Source: Candidatus Gottesmanbacteria bacterium
GTDB taxonomy: Bacteria > Patescibacteriota > Microgenomatia > JACPZF01
Reading direction: 5' to 3'
NCBI GenBank assembly: GCA_016195615.1
Contig: JACPZF010000083.1
Location: 1 to 7,229, forward strand
DNA: 7,229 nucleotides
Shown: in pieces, positions 6,123 to 7,229 of the stretch
Layout of the letters: each line of letters begins with the position of its first letter
Position numbering within the stretch: position 1 is the stretch's first letter
Notes under the pieces: model-generated
What the model was told of the DNA's origin: nothing
The model's database searches: none
Seen by the model: the letters and a program-made list of their open reading frames with translations, nothing else
Program-made: the position numbers and the translations under genes

Positions 6123-6677
6123 ATGGAAAATCAGCCGACGGTCGAATCTAATAATCTTAAGCAATATTTCACTTTTAAATACCTTTTTGTATATTTCTTT
6201 TTTGCGTTAATGATTTTTGCCATAATGTGGTTTTTTTTATTTAAATCAGATACCAGCGTTAAAAAAAGTACAATTTTAAAAAGCACAGTTACGCCAAGCC
6301 TTTCCCTGGTTGGAAACAAAACAACTGCACCTAGTTTTGCAAATAGAAACAAGGAAATGACCATCGAGTTAAAGCAGGTTAACGATTCTAAAGAGATTGG
6401 AAAATCGATGCTGAAAAATTTGGGTGATAAAACCGAAATTATCATCGACCTGTTGAATTTTCAACTCGATAGGCCGCAACCGGCGAGAATTCATGAAGGA
6501 ACTTGCCCGGTACCTGGTTTTCCAAAATTTAACCTAAGTGACGTTGTTAACGGTTACTCCATTTCTACCATCTCTGCCTCGCTCGAAGAAATATTAAACC
6601 TGCGGCCGCTATCTATCTATATTGTCAAAATGGCCAGTACCCCTCGCGAATATGTCTCCTGCGGCGATTTGAAATAA
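6123..6677 (+). CDS. Membrane-anchored CHRD-like domain protein
   Basis: The product is 184 aa. A short cytoplasmic N-terminus, one strong membrane segment (about 19-41) and a Ser/Thr-rich linker (about 42-75) lead to an exported domain of about 105 residues. That domain resembles small CHRD/superoxide-dismutase-like proteins: a central RPQPARIHEGTCPVPG (117-132), then VVNGYSIST (141-149), SLEEIL (153-158) and the ending YVSCGDLK. In the relatives I recall, the middle motif is PAHIHxGxC and a later one INVHKS; here the first His is Arg121 and the later one is replaced in IYIVKM. Cys128 and Cys180 remain and could form a disulfide. Function is unknown. The gene is 6 nt after the aquaporin gene with no Shine-Dalgarno sequence, so it is probably co-transcribed with it. 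The family call is moderate. Confidence 0.7.
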   Translation: MENQPTVESNNLKQYFTFKYLFVYFFFALMIFAIMWFFLFKSDTSVKKSTILKSTVTPSLSLVGNKTTAPSFANRNKEMTIELKQVNDSKEIGKSMLKNLGDKTEIIIDLLNFQLDRPQPARIHEGTCPVPGFPKFNLSDVVNGYSISTISASLEEILNLRPLSIYIVKMASTPREYVSCGDLK

Positions 6678-6697
6678 CCCCTTTTTTTCGCTAGAAT
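6669..6697 (+). promoter_or_regulatory. Promoter of the truncated kinase gene
   Basis: TTGAAA (6669-6674), a 17-bp spacer and TAGAAT (6692-6697) match a sigma-70-type promoter. Its -35 box overlaps the last codons of the CHRD-like gene. The predicted start near 6704 leaves a leader of about 6 nt before the ATG at 6710, with no Shine-Dalgarno sequence. Confidence 0.55.
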
Positions 6698-6709
6698 AGG
6701 TCTTGTTTT

Positions 6710-7123
6710 ATGAAAATTGCCGTATTGGGTTCCATTACGATCGATTTAATCACCAAAGTTCCCAAAATTCCTCACGAAAATGAAGTAGTAATTTCTGAAG
6801 GGCTACGTCTTTTACCGGGTGGAAAAGCAGCTAATACAGCTATTGCCTTATCACGACTAGGAAGCGATTCCTACATGTTGGGAAAGATAGGGAATGATGG
6901 TTTCGGAAAGAACATTAAAATGATTTTTAAAAATGAAAAAGTAAATATGGACTTTGTTGATATCGATTATGTTGTGCCAACAGGTACGGTGTTAGTAAAT
7001 GTAGACCAACAAGGTCAAAATACGATCATAGTTAACGAAGATGCCAATATTCGGATAACTACAAAATCTATTGCAAATTTTTTAAACAAAAAGGTCATTT
7101 CAAAACTCCTAATTTCTTATTAA
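6710..7123 (+). pseudogene. PfkB/ribokinase-family sugar kinase, truncated by IS
   Basis: The open frame encodes 137 aa, of which only 1-127 come from the kinase gene; the last ten (KVISKLLISY) and the stop are read from the IS end at 7091. The N-terminus is typical of the PfkB family: IAVLGSITIDLITKVP (3-18, with Asp12 for sugar binding), LLPGGKAANTAIALSRLG (34-51), and GKIGNDGFG (58-66). The stretch PTGTVLVNVDQQGQNTIIV at 90-108 is closest to ribokinase-like members. A complete enzyme has about 300 residues; the ATP-binding part and the catalytic GAGD motif are missing, so the product is not expected to be active. It has its own promoter. The missing 3' part would lie beyond the IS if the insertion is real. 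The substrate cannot be assigned. Confidence 0.85.
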
Positions 7124-7229
7124 GACAATAATAAGTGCCAAATAGACGAAAGCCTTGAACATGGCAGAATGATAGTCTCTTCTTAATCTAATCCTCCAAA
7201 AGCTTTTAAGCCAGGAATTAAGCCGTTCC
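7091..7229 (-). mobile_element. IS 3' end, right copy (partial), inserted in kinase gene
   Basis: This is a second copy of the same IS end, in inverted orientation. Positions 7091-7226 are the exact reverse complement of 1-136, and 7227-7229 add three more bases of the element. The inner boundary AAGGTC (7091-7096) lies directly after codon 127 of the kinase gene. The kinase coding frame crosses the boundary for ten codons. The target duplication cannot be checked because the outer flank is missing. Confidence 0.85.
7109..7228 (-). CDS. DDE transposase, C-terminal fragment (right copy)
   Basis: These are the last 39 codons of the same transposase as at the left edge, entering from the right edge and ending at TAG (7111-7109 read on the minus strand). 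The extra codon GAA (7228-7226) gives the Glu before RLNSWLK, completing the E-(6)-K pattern of IS4/IS5-type enzymes. Both copies are identical over the shared part, consistent with recent activity or with a single assembly repeat. Confidence 0.7.
   Translation of the reverse strand, partial: ERLNSWLKSFWRIRLRRDYHSAMFKAFVYLALIIVLIRN

Noticed and set aside
178..6677. A defence, toxin-antitoxin or secretion system island
   Set aside because: None of the proteins shows nuclease, toxin, restriction or secretion-machine features beyond one signal peptidase. The genes look like housekeeping or envelope genes with unusual domain layouts.
6678..6690. Terminator T-run after the CHRD-like gene
   Set aside because: There is a run of seven T, but I find no GC-rich stem just before it, and the region is better explained as the spacer of the kinase promoter.
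7091..7123. The last ten codons of the kinase frame as a genuine kinase C-terminus
   Set aside because: These codons lie entirely in the IS end, which is repeated at 104-136 on the opposite strand, and they do not resemble the PfkB family.
1..7229. Terminal inverted repeats of a complete linear plasmid or virus
   Set aside because: The repeat arms encode the C-terminus of a DDE transposase and end at a sharp IS boundary, and the right copy interrupts a kinase gene. No replication or capsid gene is present. IS copies explain the repeat better.

Overview
The window looks like a contig of an uncultivated, AT-rich bacterium. The gene content suggests a member of the Patescibacteria/CPR, perhaps Microgenomates: small single-anchor exported proteins, a DUF3105 protein, a SIMPL/DUF541 protein, a CHRD-like exported protein, a signal peptidase carrying an extra domain, very short spacers and almost no Shine-Dalgarno sequences. 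This placement is inferred from protein types recalled from memory; there is no rRNA or other phylogenetic marker here.

The two ends are a perfect 136-bp inverted repeat (1-136 and 7091-7226). Each arm encodes the C-terminus of a DDE transposase running inward to its stop, followed by the same 18-bp IS tail. The window therefore lies between two inverted copies of one insertion sequence, both with the transposase 3' end facing in, or the assembly stopped inside a multi-copy IS at both ends. The right copy cuts a PfkB-family sugar kinase gene after codon 127.

Between the IS ends there are four gene blocks. (1) A minus-strand block, 3404 down to 178: an NAGPA-type phosphodiester glycosidase, a 160-bp nested palindromic repeat, a SIMPL/DUF541 protein, a PNPOx-like/RibD_C-like fusion and a DUF3105 membrane protein. 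(2) A plus-strand metallo-beta-lactamase-fold hydrolase (3465-4109), divergent from block 1 and overlapping the next gene tail-to-tail. (3) A minus-strand type I signal peptidase fused to a CAP-like domain (5456-4095). (4) A plus-strand aquaporin (5508-6116) followed after 6 nt by a CHRD-like anchored protein (6123-6677), then the IS-truncated kinase under its own promoter.

Five products (NAGPA, SIMPL, DUF3105, signal peptidase-CAP, CHRD-like) have one N-terminal membrane segment and an apparently extracytoplasmic domain, and the aquaporin is a polytopic channel. The region is thus mainly a cell-envelope gene neighbourhood with two soluble enzymes. I see no recognisable defence, CRISPR, phage or secondary-metabolite system, and no tRNA or rRNA. 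The most unusual points are the two domain fusions, the aquaporin without its selectivity-filter arginine, the nested palindromic element, and promoters whose -10 boxes sit so close to the start codons that several mRNAs should be leaderless or nearly so.
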